DNA from: Epiperipatus broadwayi
Lineage: Eukaryota > Onychophora > Udeonychophora > Euonychophora > Peripatidae
Direction: 5' to 3'
Length of the DNA stretch: 64,000 nucleotides
Assembly (NCBI GenBank): GCA_028023455.1
Contig: JAQFVV010001074.1
Coordinates: forward strand, 53,074 to 117,073
The notes below the pieces were generated by a model, which was not told the origin of the DNA, ran no database searches, and saw only the letters and a program-made list of their open reading frames with translations. The position numbers were made by a program, and so were the translations under genes. Positions 1-10,985 of this stretch are shown piece by piece; positions within the stretch are counted from its first letter, which is position 1; every line of letters starts with the position of its first letter.

Positions 1-35
1 TTTTATTTAAACCTCTATACATATGCCTATACAAT

Positions 36-38
<3 letters not shown>

Positions 39-78
<40 letters not shown>
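39..78. repeat. (TA)n microsatellite
   Basis: An uninterrupted TA dinucleotide run of about 20 units in the outer tail of the left Penelope arm. The matching place in the right arm (about 1785-1815) is shorter and mixed TA/TG, so the run expanded after the inverted pair formed. Confidence 0.9.
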
Positions 79-85
<7 letters not shown>

Positions 86-195
86 CTATATATAAAGTTA
101 CTGTTAACACTAGCTGAAATAATCATACAAATATATAAATTATCAGATGAAATTGGAAAGTAGGACTAAAGACAAATGTTAAAAAGACTAAAGTA

Positions 196-837
196 ATGTT
201 TAATAGATTTTCTCAAAATATGAAAATAAAGATTGATTATGATGAGTTAGAAGAAGTTAACAGTTACAAATACCTTGGTCAGATTATTAATACAGATGGA
301 AATATAATGGATGAAATTAATCATAGAATTAAACTTGGTTGGAGTGCTTTTGGTAGAAATAACTTGATACTAAAAGGAAATATGCCTATGTGTTTGAAAA
401 GGAAGGTTTTTAATAAATGTGTTTTGCCAGTTCTTATTTATGGATCTGAGACTTGGACACTTAATAGAAGAGCAATACAGAGACTTCAGACCACTCAAAA
501 AAGTATGGAGAAATGCATGTTGGGAGTAACAAGAGATCGAAAACACAATGTATGGGTAAGAGAACAAACAGGCGTTACTGACCTCATTGAAAAAATTAAA
601 AGACTGAAGTGGAGTTGGGCTGAACATATTGTTAGAAGAGATGATAATAGATGGACAATTGAAATTTTAAACTGGATTCCAAGAGATTGTAAAAGACCCA
701 GAAAGAGACCACATGTGAGATGGATGGATGAAATAAGAAAGTGTGCAGGGGTGATATGGAGAAGAGAAGCGAAAGATAGGAAAAGATGGATTGAACTTGG
801 AGAGACCTTCATCCTGCAGTGGATTGATAATGGTTGA
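196..837 (+). CDS. RTE LINE ORF, C-terminal domain only (213 codons)
   Basis: This is the C-terminal domain that follows the RT core in RTE-type LINEs. Recognisable blocks are SYKYLGQIINTDG (about residues 25-37), LPVLIYGSETW (about 77-87) and MLGVTRDRKHNVWVR in the middle, ending in ILQWIDNG before the stop. The open frame continues upstream without a start (KTKVMFNRF context), so the annotated methionine is internal, not a real start. The catalytic FADD box and the endonuclease are missing through 5' truncation. Compared with the copy at 58235-60079 it lacks one arginine in the TRRDRK segment but keeps the tryptophan that is a stop there. It cannot encode an active polymerase. Confidence 0.8.
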   Translation: MFNRFSQNMKIKIDYDELEEVNSYKYLGQIINTDGNIMDEINHRIKLGWSAFGRNNLILKGNMPMCLKRKVFNKCVLPVLIYGSETWTLNRRAIQRLQTTQKSMEKCMLGVTRDRKHNVWVREQTGVTDLIEKIKRLKWSWAEHIVRRDDNRWTIEILNWIPRDCKRPRKRPHVRWMDEIRKCAGVIWRREAKDRKRWIELGETFILQWIDNG

Positions 838-846
838 TGATGATGA

Positions 847-871
847 TACAATTACAAAATTTGTAATTGTA
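847..871. repeat. Perfect 12-bp hairpin at the RTE 3' end
   Basis: Two 12-base arms (TACAATTACAAA and its exact complement) around one central A, directly after the TGA-repeat tail of R1 and before the downstream target-site duplicate. The second RTE copy (58000-60455) ends in the TGA repeat followed by a TA run and has no such hairpin, so it is copy-specific or filler DNA. Confidence 0.8.
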
Positions 872-897
872 TAATGGTTTACATATTACACCTATAT

Positions 898-1460
898 ATA
901 CACTAATCTTTTATAACTAATAATACTCATATAAAAATGTTTTTACTCCCCCATCTCTATTCTTCTTAATTAATATTGCTTCTTTTATTTTCCTATCCCT
1001 TCTTTCATTAGTATATACAATCATCTTTATACTCTTTCTCAAACATATGCCCTGTTTCCATAGTATGCATATAAATTGGTGACTTTTTGTCATACCTATG
1101 CTGAATTAACCTTGTAAATATTGAATTTTTGTCTCTCCTACATATTTAGTCCTTATCTTATTATTCCTACATGATCTACACTCTATATGATATACCTCAT
1201 TTATACATTTTCCTATTTCTTTAATATATTTATTATCTAATATATTCATTACATTTTTTCTTTTTTTATTTACTAACTTATATTTAATTACATTATTATA
1301 TTTTTTATTAATTTTTCTAATAATTTTATTAACACTCTTAATTATATTATTATATATTTTAACACCTATATACTCCTTTTTGATGCTATCTTTCCTATAT
1401 TTACCCTTCCCTTCTTCTCTATTAACTTCTTTATATTTTTCTTCTGATAATTTTACATTC
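898..1460 (-). pseudogene. Penelope-like C-terminal region with GIY-YIG endonuclease, decayed
   Basis: Read on the minus strand, a lysine/asparagine-rich linker leads into GVYHIECRSC...KYVGET, the first half of a Penelope GIY-YIG endonuclease: the Y-xx-EC motif, CxxC, then YVG. The frame then breaks just after the YVG segment. In a shifted frame it continues into blocks matching HRYDKK, the YMHTMETGH histidine segment and the downstream glutamate region. At least one frameshift and several stops are present. The Penelope reverse transcriptase itself is not within this arm. This arm keeps about 250 bases of upstream coding sequence that the right arm lacks. Confidence 0.65.
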
Positions 1461-1466
1461 TTTTAT

Positions 1467-1770
1467 ATAAATGGAGTATATCAGCTAGAGTGTAGATCAT
1501 GTGAGAATAATAAGTTAAAGACTAAATATGTAGGATAGATAAAAAATTCAATTTTTAAAAGGTTAATTCAACATAGATATGACAAAAAGTCACCAATTTA
1601 TATGCATACTATGGAAACAGTGCATATATTTGAGAAAGATAGTATAAAGATGATTGGATACACTAATAAAAAAGGGATAGAAAAATAAAAGAAGCAATAT
1701 TAATTAAGAAGATAAAACCAAATTTGAATAGAGATGGGGGAAAACATAATTATCATAGTGGTTTTTTTAG
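1467..1770 (+). pseudogene. Penelope-like GIY-YIG endonuclease, right arm, decayed
   Basis: Plus-strand counterpart of 898-1460. Visible blocks are GVYQLECRSC, then KYVG followed directly by a stop, IFKRLIQHRYDKKSPIYM, TMETVHIFEKDSIKM, and a lysine-rich end. The glycine/histidine of the METGH segment is changed to METVH. Stops and frame changes differ from those in the left arm, so the two arms have decayed independently since the pair formed. Confidence 0.65.
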
Positions 1771-1855
1771 TAATAAAAGATTAGTGTATATATATGTGTG
1801 TGTGTGTCTATATATGTATAGGGATTGTATAGACATATGAACAGGGGTTTGAATA

Positions 1856-2447
1856 AAAAATAAAAATAAAAGTTTAAAAAAGTATTAGTTTATAGGATTA
1901 TTAATAATAAAAATAAAATAAGTCTATAAAAGGTTTAATATGTGAATATAGGTAAAAAATTGTAAATATATATATATAAAGGTTTGTAAGATTAAATTTT
2001 CAAATAGAATTAAAAGTTAAGGAAATTGATAATAGAGGAAATTGAATTAAAGGAGTATATATAAAAAGAAGATAAGAATTTTTTTTAAAAAATCAGTTAT
2101 TTTAAAGGGTAGAGAAGGTTAAGATCGATAAGTTTAAATGTATAGGAAATTTATTAAAGAGAATAAAAAAAAATATTAATAAAGAATAAGATTACAAATA
2201 ATAAAATGGCAAAAGTTAAATTTATAGGTATTAAAATAAAAGATGATAAAATATATTGGATAATAATGTAAAATGATAGATAGGCAGAAAAGATGAAAGA
2301 TAAAAAGTAGAAAATAAAGTTAAATTGATAAAGAAGTAATAAAGGGTAGTTTTTAAAAAATTAAAGAAAAAACAATTAAAAATACAATAGGCTTTTTAAA
2401 AAAAATATTTCTATAAAATTATGTATTTGATATGTCTTTTATATATA
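1856..2447. other. Purine-rich AT-rich intergenic sequence
   Basis: On the plus strand this stretch is strongly A/G-biased (runs of AAGATAAAA type), unlike the balanced AT sequence further on. It may be more of the Penelope 3' flank or an old A-rich tail. No frame, motif or repeat partner was recognised. Confidence 0.4.
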
Positions 2448-3755
2448 GACCTGGGTCTCATTTTATGCAGATTTATTTAATGCGATTTTGAAGTTATGCA
2501 ATTTATGTTTCTTCTTAATATCTTTTTTTATGCAGTTTTCTTTTATGCTATAAAGAAGTTCATATTTCATTTAAAATGGGTATTTCGCTGTTTTATATAC
2601 ATGCATTAAATTTTACATACTTTAAATGCCTGTTGGAAAAAGGTTTGGCAATACATTTAGATACTGTAAAAGATTTAAAAAAATATAATGAAATAAAAGT
2701 GTAACCTGTTCGTTTCACAGCAAAAATAATTTGAGCAAGTCTTCAACTTTCTAATCAATTGGAAAATCATTTTCTTGTTAATGACACAACTTATGAACTA
2801 AATTTCAATATGAGCTAAATAATTGTATGTCTGTATTATGAATGTGTATGTTTATATTTTCTTTTATACACATATATACATGGAGAAACTTTTAGACAGA
2901 AAAAATTACAAGTAAAAATAGTTAAGAACTTTTAATTTCTACTTACAAAATTTTTAAATATTTTTATTTGTATCTTTTTTCTGTCTAAAAGAAAAAAGTT
3001 ACAAGTAAAAATATTTAACTATTTTTAATTTCTACTTTAAAAAGAATATATCTTTAGAAGTTTTTAAATATTTTTACTTGTAACTTTTTTCTGCCTAAAA
3101 CTTTCTACATGTATTTATGTATATAAAAGAAAATTTAACCATTAGTCATTATTAACACACTCATGAAAGCATATTATATATATAGTTGCACTCCTGGAAG
3201 TGCATTCTCTAACAGCTAAACATAGCACTCTAGATATTGTGAGCTTCCTAAACAATTAGTAAAATCTCATCTCAAAGTTTAATTACTGATTACATTGTCG
3301 ACAGAAAACCATTCACACAGCATGAGAGTGAAGTTGGTGCTAATTGTATTTTCTCTTGTGATGAATCTGATGTCTTACCAGTTCACAAACAAACCACATA
3401 TTGTCAAATAGCGATAGTAATTAAAATATGAAAAAATGTAAAATAAATTATACATAAAACATATTGTTTTGAATAAAATTAAATAGTTAATAAAAAAAGA
3501 GTAAAAAAAAGTTTGTCTTGTATCAATTTTTTTCAAATATTTAAAATTTTTTATTAATCATACTTTATTTCCTTATTTATTTATTTTTATGCAAATTTTA
3601 AAGTAATTTTATGTTGTTGCTTTGCTTTTATGTGATTTTTGAAAATTTTGGAACTTATCCCAATTTTTCAAGGTAAGTTAAGTCTATTTTTGTGCAATTT
3701 TTTTAATGTGGGTTTTCTGTGGAACCTATCTACTACATAAAATGAGATCCAGGTG
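2448..3755. mobile_element. Non-autonomous TA-flanked DNA transposon, copy 1 (mariner/pogo-like)
   Basis: The ends form a terminal inverted repeat: left ACCTGGGTCTCATTTTATG (from 2449) and the complement of the right end ACCTGGATCTCATTTTATG. TA dinucleotides adjoin both ends, as expected for Tc1/mariner/pogo target duplications. The subterminal stretch near 3650-3730 (GGAACCTATC, runs of T with GTGCAA) resembles Tigger/pogo ends in style. The same family occurs inverted at 44068-46024. No transposase frame is open; a short degenerate segment near 3300-3400 matches the other copy. A foldback is nested inside. The superfamily call rests on TA flanks and end style only. Confidence 0.65.
2856..3134. 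repeat. Nested foldback of about 280 bp
   Basis: The outer arms are inverted copies: TTTTCTTTTATACACATATA on the left and its near complement TATGTATATAAAAGAAAA on the right. Inside, the segment GTTACAAGTAAAAATA is present in alternating orientation with TTTTCTGTCTAAAAG, making two consecutive hairpins. It is absent from the equivalent region of the second DNA-transposon copy, so it inserted after the two copies separated. Confidence 0.7.
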
Positions 3756-6700
3756 TATTATATGTGTAAGTGTGTGGGTGCATATATATATATTGTACCT
3801 AACTGAAGTCTCACTTAGTTCCAATAGGTGATCAAGGTTATCTTAGCTTAACCTTTTGTTTCAAATTTTTAGAATTTTAAAAAAATAATAATGATAAAAA
3901 TGAAAATTAATTAATGAATAAAATAGGATAATCTTATATAGTATATATACTAGTTAGTTTGATAAGGGATGCTAGATAATAATTTGAATTAAAAGAAATA
4001 TCAGAAATAGTTGGGAATTGATAAATAATATTAAATGTATTTTAAAATAACTACTGTATAATTCATTTTAATGTCTAAATTATAATAATTAGATATTGGA
4101 AATAAATGTTTTAAATAATATTAAGTAATAAATTTAAAAATGATCTGTAAATTTTCATTAAAACAGTGTAAAAATATTTATCAGATTCAATTTAGCTTAG
4201 CGTTTCACTTATAAAAATTATTTTGGATTAAATAGTCATTAATATTTTTATTGTAGTAGTTTTAAAAATAACTTTTAAACAATTATTTTATAGATTACCC
4301 ATATGTGAGAATATGTGCATGCAAGACACGTAAACAAAAGAATAAAAAAAAAATTTAATTCTAATATTGATTAAAAAATAATAATAATAAAACAAATGTA
4401 TGGATAAAGTTATTAAAGTTAAATATTTAAAAGTAATAAAGAGGCATAGCTCTGAATTTTATATTTATTGCTATTGTGTTTATAAAAATATTATCATTAA
4501 AGAATATTTACATAGCGTTTGTTAATAATGAACTTTTGACTTTGTAGCTGTGAGTCATGTGGTATGGAAAATTATATTGATTATGTCAGTAGATTGATTC
4601 TATAGCTGAATTGTCAAGAATGTTAAAGGTTAATAAAAAATAATTTTATTGGTTTTTAAACCAATTGATATATAAAAAAGGGGGTGTAAAAAGATTATTA
4701 TATAATACAGAGATCCAGGTGTCATTGGGGGGGCTTATCTGATTTTTAATTCTACCTGTGACTGGATCTTGGAATTTTTCTTTAATAAAAGTTATAATTT
4801 ATTTAAATATTTTATTTTTTAAAAGTAAAAATATGTTTAAAATAATTATTTAAAACCATCTTGCAGTGATGGAAGGCTAAATTTTAAAAAGGTAATCAGT
4901 TTTCTGACAATTTTAATTCCAGTTGAAGCATAAGATTACAATAAACAATGTTTGAAGGAAAGTTAGCACCCCTTATCTTATCTACATTTTATTTGTTCAT
5001 TTTTCTTTATTTGGAAATGAAAATATTATTAAAGCCTAAATTATTGATTATATATATGGCTAAACATGTTCTTGCAATAAACTCTTATAGCTGTAGGATA
5101 TTCATTATATATCCTATTAAATTAAAAGTATACGTGAAAAAAAAAAACATTTTAAAGTTAAAAAAGAAACATTATAATGAAGCTATATTTAGTTAAAGTG
5201 AACTAATAAAGGATGATTAATTTTTTTAAAAAGATATTGCTTATACCTTGACATAAGTAGAAATGATTTGTTTAGCTAAATGCAAACAGATAAAATATAT
5301 TTTAAAATGATAACTCTTATTTTACCCAGTAATAAAAGAAAATTATTCGGAAACAAATCTTCAAAGTAATCTACAAAGATCAGTACTGAACTTATATTTG
5401 TCAAGCACGTAGTAATTGGTTATATTTGCCATCATTTATAAGTAACTTCATGACATTAATTGTAGCTTATAACTGAGGAACACCTTGAATTATAAAAAAA
5501 ATCTACTCTTATGTTTAAAAGTAATCAAAGGAAATTGGTTTAAAATAAAACACGTTTTGAAATATTATTATATAAAAAAATATTTAAAAAAAACATCTGT
5601 ATTTTAAAAGATGTGTTTTCCTAAAAGAGGATAAAGAAATTCAGATAAAGATATATATATTTGTATTATTATTATGATATGCATTTTGAACCTGGGATCC
5701 TATAAATAAAAAAAAATGTGCTCAGCTGAAGAATTTATTTTTCCAATGCCAGCTTATGCTTATGCTATTTTATTATTTTAATATTTAAAATTATATTTAA
5801 AGATCAAAGAAAGTAAAAGTATTTATTTAAAAAACTATTGAACATTTTCATTTGAAAATCATTGCCATGTTTTATAAGTGTTTTGATTAAAGTGTCAAAC
5901 TCGGATAAATAAATTAGCTTGAAGAAATTATCTACATATTTTAAATGGAAAACCATTACGGAGCTGAAATATAAACTTAAGTTAATGTATTATTATTTTT
6001 TTATTGTCTGTTTACACGTTTTGCATAAATATGCCAGGTTATAATTTTAAAGTTTAATGGGTTTATTAGAATGAGCAAATATTTTGCCATTCTTAGGTCA
6101 ATTTAGTTTATTTATTAAGCATTACACCAGCTAGTTTCAATTTAATAATTTCATTTACAGAAATTTAAATATCACAGTTTAGTTTATTATAGGGGATTTC
6201 ACTAGGTTTCATTTAAAATTTACCAGCTAAAAATGTTTATCAGAGAATTTCCATTCATTTGTTTTATGAGTGTTATAGTAATAATAACTATAAATATTTT
6301 TTTATATGCATTGAGAATTAATATGCTCGCATTTAATTTGCAATCAAAAGTCCATTAATTATTATATTTTAGTATTAAATATGTTATTATGTGTGCATTG
6401 TGCCTTGCCTAGAATTTTATATGCATTTAATTTTAAAGTATTTCTCATAGTAGTCATTTTGATACAGTTTTTACTTTGTTGGTTCTTATGTTGAAGATAC
6501 ATTTTTGTATTTTTAAACTTCTTAGGAATAACTTAGTTAATTCAGGTGAAGTATATATCTTGCTATTAGTTAGTATTTGTTAGCCTAATAGAGTTAGGCT
6601 TAGTTAATAATTTTGAATATGTTTTATGGAGTAGATAAGGTCCTCCATCCTTATTGTATTGTATTTCCATGATTTGATAGTACTTGTCCCCAAAAGAGGG

Positions 6701-8919
6701 TTATTGTATTGTATTTTTCAGTTATGATGATCACATTTATAAGCATTGGAAATCCCATGAGAGAATCATGCTTTTCTGGTGTGTTTTCCTGTTCCCAGAT
6801 ACACTGTAGACAAGGTCCAGGTATCTTAGTTTCTGCCTCAAAGTTAGGTAATTTTGAAAGCCACCACATTCTTTTCCAGCTCTGATGAGCTTATTATTTT
6901 TATATTTTAGCCTATCATTCATGATGACTTAATGCTAATTCCACCACAATGGGTGATGTTGCGTTAGTTTTAGATTAATGATGACAAAATATGTTTGTTT
7001 GTGGAACTTTATTTCTTCAGAAAGTGGTAGCTTTAAATAGGTATATCAATGTTTGAATTGTATTGATATGATAGTTTTATCATTCACAAGATAACCAACA
7101 ATAAGTTCTATTTATTTTTTTAAGAATGTTAAATATATGCATATGGTATAAGTGGCAATTCACACATACTAATTTAATATTTTCATCCAGAGTTTCGCCG
7201 CTGGATTTGTAAGTCTGTTACATCATTAATTTAAAAAAAAAAACATTGAGGGAATAATTTTATGTGGACTAAATTTATTTAAAAATGTATAACTGATCTC
7301 TGATGAGTGAATGACCCATGTATCTAATTTAGTTTAATTCTAAAATTATCTTAGACTGATTTAATATTATATATCACTAGCTATAATATTAGTTAGGTTA
7401 GTATAACTAGTAGTAGTTTTTCAAAAATATGCTGAATATGCTTACTAGCTTAGCGTTTGTTAAGCTCAGGATTATAAAGTTAAGCTTAGGGTTTCAAATA
7501 CAAACCTAATAGTGTGTTATTCTGATTACTATAAGACACCATAGTGTTATGAATTATTTTAATTAAAAATTAGAAGTGTGCTTATTAAATACAGACATTA
7601 TAATTAAAGTCCAAAGTTTTATAAAATCTCTAATTGTTTAAAAGAGATTAAAATTCAGTATTAAATAACCTTTGCCTGCTTTTATTTGATTTATTTATTT
7701 ATCAGAATAAACAAGGTAAAAAAGTTTAAAGAGGGATAATCAAAAATAGTAGTTAAAGAAGTTACGTATTCTTATAAACTAAGTAAAGTTACTAAAAAGT
7801 CAAAATGCTTGTAATAAGTTCCAGCGCTATTGGCAATGTTTATATTACATTTAAATTGTAACACTTTATCATTATTCTCAATAAATCAATTTATTATTAT
7901 TATTTCAAAAGTTTTGTTTTGTTTGTTTTACTTTTATATGAAAATATTATTGCCTTGGATTCTAAGTTCACAAAATTTTAAGTTTCCAAAGTTATTAAAT
8001 CTTTAATTCAAAAGTTCACAAATATATCATAAAGTTAATTAAATATATTTGATATTGGTTTTAAAATTATAAAGCTATGATGAAGTAAGTGATTTTTAGA
8101 TTAAATCACAAATACAGATAATTGTATTATATCAGATACTTAGTTATATGTTAGTTAAAAGTTTATTTTAAATTATCAGTATATCTTCTCAGATTAGAGA
8201 CTATGCAATATGAGATTAAGAATATAAGTACTTCAGAAGAATATTTTTAGTTACCATTATTTTAAAAGCTGCATATTATCTTATATTAACTGCACCTTGT
8301 TTATCATTACCTTAATTTATACGTCCAAAGAATTTTAATCTATCTGTATTTGAGGTCTTGAGTAGGTTGTTTGTGAGTATAGGAAAGGCATAAAAAGTAC
8401 CCTTGTCCTTTTCTTTGCTCGAGTAATGTCTTGGATAATAGGCCATTATTAGTTTAAATTTAAATTGATTCATTAAATTTGTGAATTAATATTTGTTTTG
8501 TTTATTATTCTAAGATTAAACATAATATAGTTATTCTATGGTCAGCCAAGATATCACTCATTTATTTTATTCACCCAGCAATTATTTTATAGGCAACTTA
8601 AACTTTAATTTTGCACAAGAGTTTTAGTTTTAGAATCCCTGAGGTTATTTACTCTTGTTACCTTGTTAGATATAATTTAGTAAGATAATCTTTCACAATC
8701 AAGGTATCTTTATTCTAATTCAGGGTGTGTGTGATTTGTTGATAGGATTATTCTAATAACTATTAATTAATAATTTAAAATAATCTTTTGTATGATTTAA
8801 TAGTAAATTATCAATAGGCCATAGTAGTTATAGTTCATCAGTATTGGATATGACCTCTATCTAATTATACATCTCTGGATCATCATCTCTTTTCTTTAAA
8901 TTTATTGTAACCCCACTGA
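3756..8919. other. AT-rich region without recognisable genes
   Basis: About 5.2 kb of AT-rich DNA. Open frames here (for example 4948-5196 plus, 6651-6922 minus) have AT-driven composition and no motif I recognise. A slightly GC-richer island lies at 6650-6870, with the phrase TTATTGTATTGTATTT repeated at about 6650 and 6702. An 18-base island with good splice signals at 7191-7208 is discussed under findings. This could be intron or intergenic DNA. Confidence 0.5.
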
Positions 8920-9205
8920 GCCAAGTTGTTAAGAGTCTCTCATTTCATTTCATTTATTTTCATATCATTTCTCATCTCTCTTCCACATTTCTTCTATCAT
9001 CTCATCAATATCATCTAATCCATTCCAAATCATTTCATTTCATTTTCTCTCTTTCACATCTCTGCTATCATTTCATCCATTTCAAATTCATTTCATTCCA
9101 TTTCATCTAATCTTCTCTCTCTACTACATATCATTTCCGTTCTCTCTTCTTTTCATTTTCTTTTCCTTTCTTTACCACACTCCCTCTTTCCTCTCTTTCT
9201 TATTG
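8920..9205. repeat. Pyrimidine-rich CATTT/CATCT degenerate repeat
   Basis: About 285 bases almost purely C and T on the plus strand, built from degenerate units such as CATTTCATTTCATT and TCTCTCTTCCAC. It ends abruptly at a TTGGTTACAATATA sequence. It is a diverged simple repeat; its strand asymmetry could favour unusual DNA structure. Confidence 0.8.
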
Positions 9206-9480
9206 GTTACAATATATATATATATATATGGATTATATATGTGTATGTACATGTGTATATGTACATTTTTGAGGACATGTATGCATATATTTTTGATATA
9301 CATATGTATGTATATATATTTTTATATGTATATGAAATAATGGTTACATGTTTATATCAGTCAACATTGTAGCTCTGATGAAGACTGTAGGATAGTTGAA
9401 ACTATCAGGAAAATAAAGGAATCATTAAAAACATTTTGCATTAAAGTGTATATGAGGGAGTTTATTGTAAGCAATATATA
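9206..9480 (+). mobile_element. Penelope-like 3' tail, coding part missing
   Basis: TA/TG-rich sequence leading into CTCTGATGAAGACTGTAGG and, after a short gap, GAAACTATCAGG, followed by AATAAAGG and an AT-rich end. The TGATGAAG / stem / GAAA layout matches what sits downstream of the stop codons in the clear Penelope copies of this window. No coding part is attached, so this is either a solo tail or a non-autonomous derivative. Confidence 0.4.
9372..9406 (+). other. Hammerhead-ribozyme-like motif (best match in window)
   Basis: Contains an exact CTGATGA box, a possible stem GACT/AGTT around a seven-base loop, then GAAA, which are the two conserved core boxes of hammerhead ribozymes in the right order. 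The first A after CTGATGA would be bulged. A clear cleavage-site partner for stems I and III was not found, and GATAGTT-GA-AACTATC can form an alternative hairpin. The call is a structural resemblance, not demonstrated activity. Confidence 0.35.
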
Positions 9481-9540
9481 TGAATATATGAAAAAATGCA
9501 AAGAAAGTAAAAGAGAAAAATAAGAAAATATTTCTAACAT

Positions 9541-10985
9541 AATCTCTCCATACTTTGTTGAGTGGCCTGAAATCTCTGTATTGTTATTCTAGTAAGTATT
9601 CAAGTCTTAGATCTATAAGTAAGAACTGGTAACACACATTTATTAAAAACTCTTTTCAAAAACATTTATTAAAAACTCTTTTCAAAAACATAGGTTAATT
9701 TCCTTTTAATATATAATTATTTCTCCCAAAAGCACTCTAACCATGTTTAATTCTATGATTAATTTCATCCATTATGTTTTTCATCTGTAGTAATAATCTG
9801 ACTAAGATGGTTGTAGCTGTTAATTTTTTCTAACCCTTCATTATCAATCTTTATTTTAAAAAATCCATTGTTTTTCACATTTACCTTTTAATCCTACTTT
9901 CTTACTTTCATCGGTTAACTCTTGCAACATTTCCTAAAGCTCTAAAGCATTATTTGCAAAAACTATTAAATCATCTGCAAAATTTACATGACATAAATAA
10001 TCTGCATTTATTTTTTATTCCCTTAGCTTCTCATTTTAATCCACAAAATATTTCTTGCAAAACTGTTGTAAAAAGTTTTGGAGATATGAAGTCACCCTGT
10101 CATACATTCTTCTCAATGCTAATTTTTTACTATCATTATGTAATCTAATTGATACTGTTACATTTTTATAAATATTTCTCAGAATATAATGATCCAATGT
10201 TTTAATTATTGAAGAAATACTTATAGAATCAAATGCCTTTTCGTAGTCTACAAATCCAAACCATAATGTCAGCTCATATTCATTGTTCCTTCCTATAACT
10301 TCTCTCAATACTTGGATGTGGTCTCCTGTACTAAAACTAATTAAATTTAACCCGTCCTTTTATTTGGTTAAAATACAAAGTTTGCTGTCAATGAGTTGTA
10401 ATTATTTTGTAAAAAAATTGTGTAGAACTGATGAAAAAAACTGATAGGCTATATTTTCTAGTATCTTCTTTATCACCTTTTTAAAATATTAATACTTCAT
10501 TCTTCCAATCATTCAGTACATCTTTATCATTTAGACATTTGGTATATGATTTACCCAAAAAATTTTTATATTTCTTGTCCTGCTTCTTTTAAGATATCAA
10601 TTATTATTCCATCATTACTTGGAGCTTTTTCCTTCTATATAAATTTAAATGCATATCACTTCCTCATTTAAAATATTGGGCAATTCAGAAAATATAGTAG
10701 TTGTAAGAGATGCTTTTCTTTGTTCTTTATTGCTATATAATTCTTGATAGAACTGCTTTACACATTTCATGATGTCATCTGTCTTTTTAGCAATAGTTCC
10801 ATCTATTTAGCTTATTGCAGAAATAAGTTTCCTAGCAATACCAAGATGTTGTTTTACACCCTTGAGTCTTTTATTCTCTTCTACAACTTTCCTTGCCAGT
10901 TCACCATTATAACTTTTTTATATCATTATCAACTCTTTTTCACAGCATTATACCATTCCTATTATGGTATAATCTAAATTTTCTA
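9541..10985 (-). pseudogene. RTE-type LINE, decayed copy (R2)
   Basis: Collinear at base level with 58337-59780 of the better RTE copy, over almost the same length (about 1.44 kb), but with many stops and frameshifts. Readable RT pieces include the segment FGFVDYEKAFDSI (about 10240-10280, motif A with its aspartate intact), corresponding to 59050-59095 of the other copy. The 3' third of the C-terminal domain and the TGA tail are missing. A 26-bp tandem duplication at about 9639-9690 (AAAAACTCTTTTC unit) is private to this copy. It is clearly the older copy. Confidence 0.8.

Larger units (their letters stand above)
95..887 (+). mobile_element. RTE-type LINE, 5'-truncated copy (R1)
   Basis: A 3' fragment of an RTE LINE, same family as the minus-strand copy at 58000-60455. 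It begins just after the reverse-transcriptase active site and runs through the C-terminal domain to a (TGA)n tail at about 834-846, typical of RTE 3' ends. The 13-mer ACACCTATATATA occurs at 82-94 and again at 888-900 and is read as the target-site duplication. Removing the insert restores a sequence that pairs with the right Penelope arm at about 1780-1800, which independently supports these limits. The low complexity of the duplicated 13-mer is the weak point. Confidence 0.75.
1..1855. mobile_element. Penelope-like element, head-to-head pair 1
   Basis: Two copies of the 3' part of one Penelope-like element lie in inverted orientation with their 3' ends outward. The left arm (minus strand) is 1-94 plus about 888-1460. 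The right arm (plus strand) is about 1467-1855. Both arms encode the same degenerate GIY-YIG endonuclease region and share the outer tail (for example TAGGGATTGTATAG near 1814, and its complement near 30-45). The left arm reaches further into the coding region than the right, so the right copy is 5' truncated. The left arm is split by an RTE fragment at 95-887. The outer left limit is cut by the window edge. Confidence 0.7.

Noticed and set aside
4711-4775. GAGATCCAGGTG resembling the DNA-transposon end, with CTGGATC facing it
   Set aside because: Only about 12 bases match the terminal repeat and no subterminal similarity or TA flank supports an insertion.
4948-5196. 82-codon open frame
   Set aside because: Composition is pure AT noise (runs of K, I, L, Y), no motif, no start or splice context.
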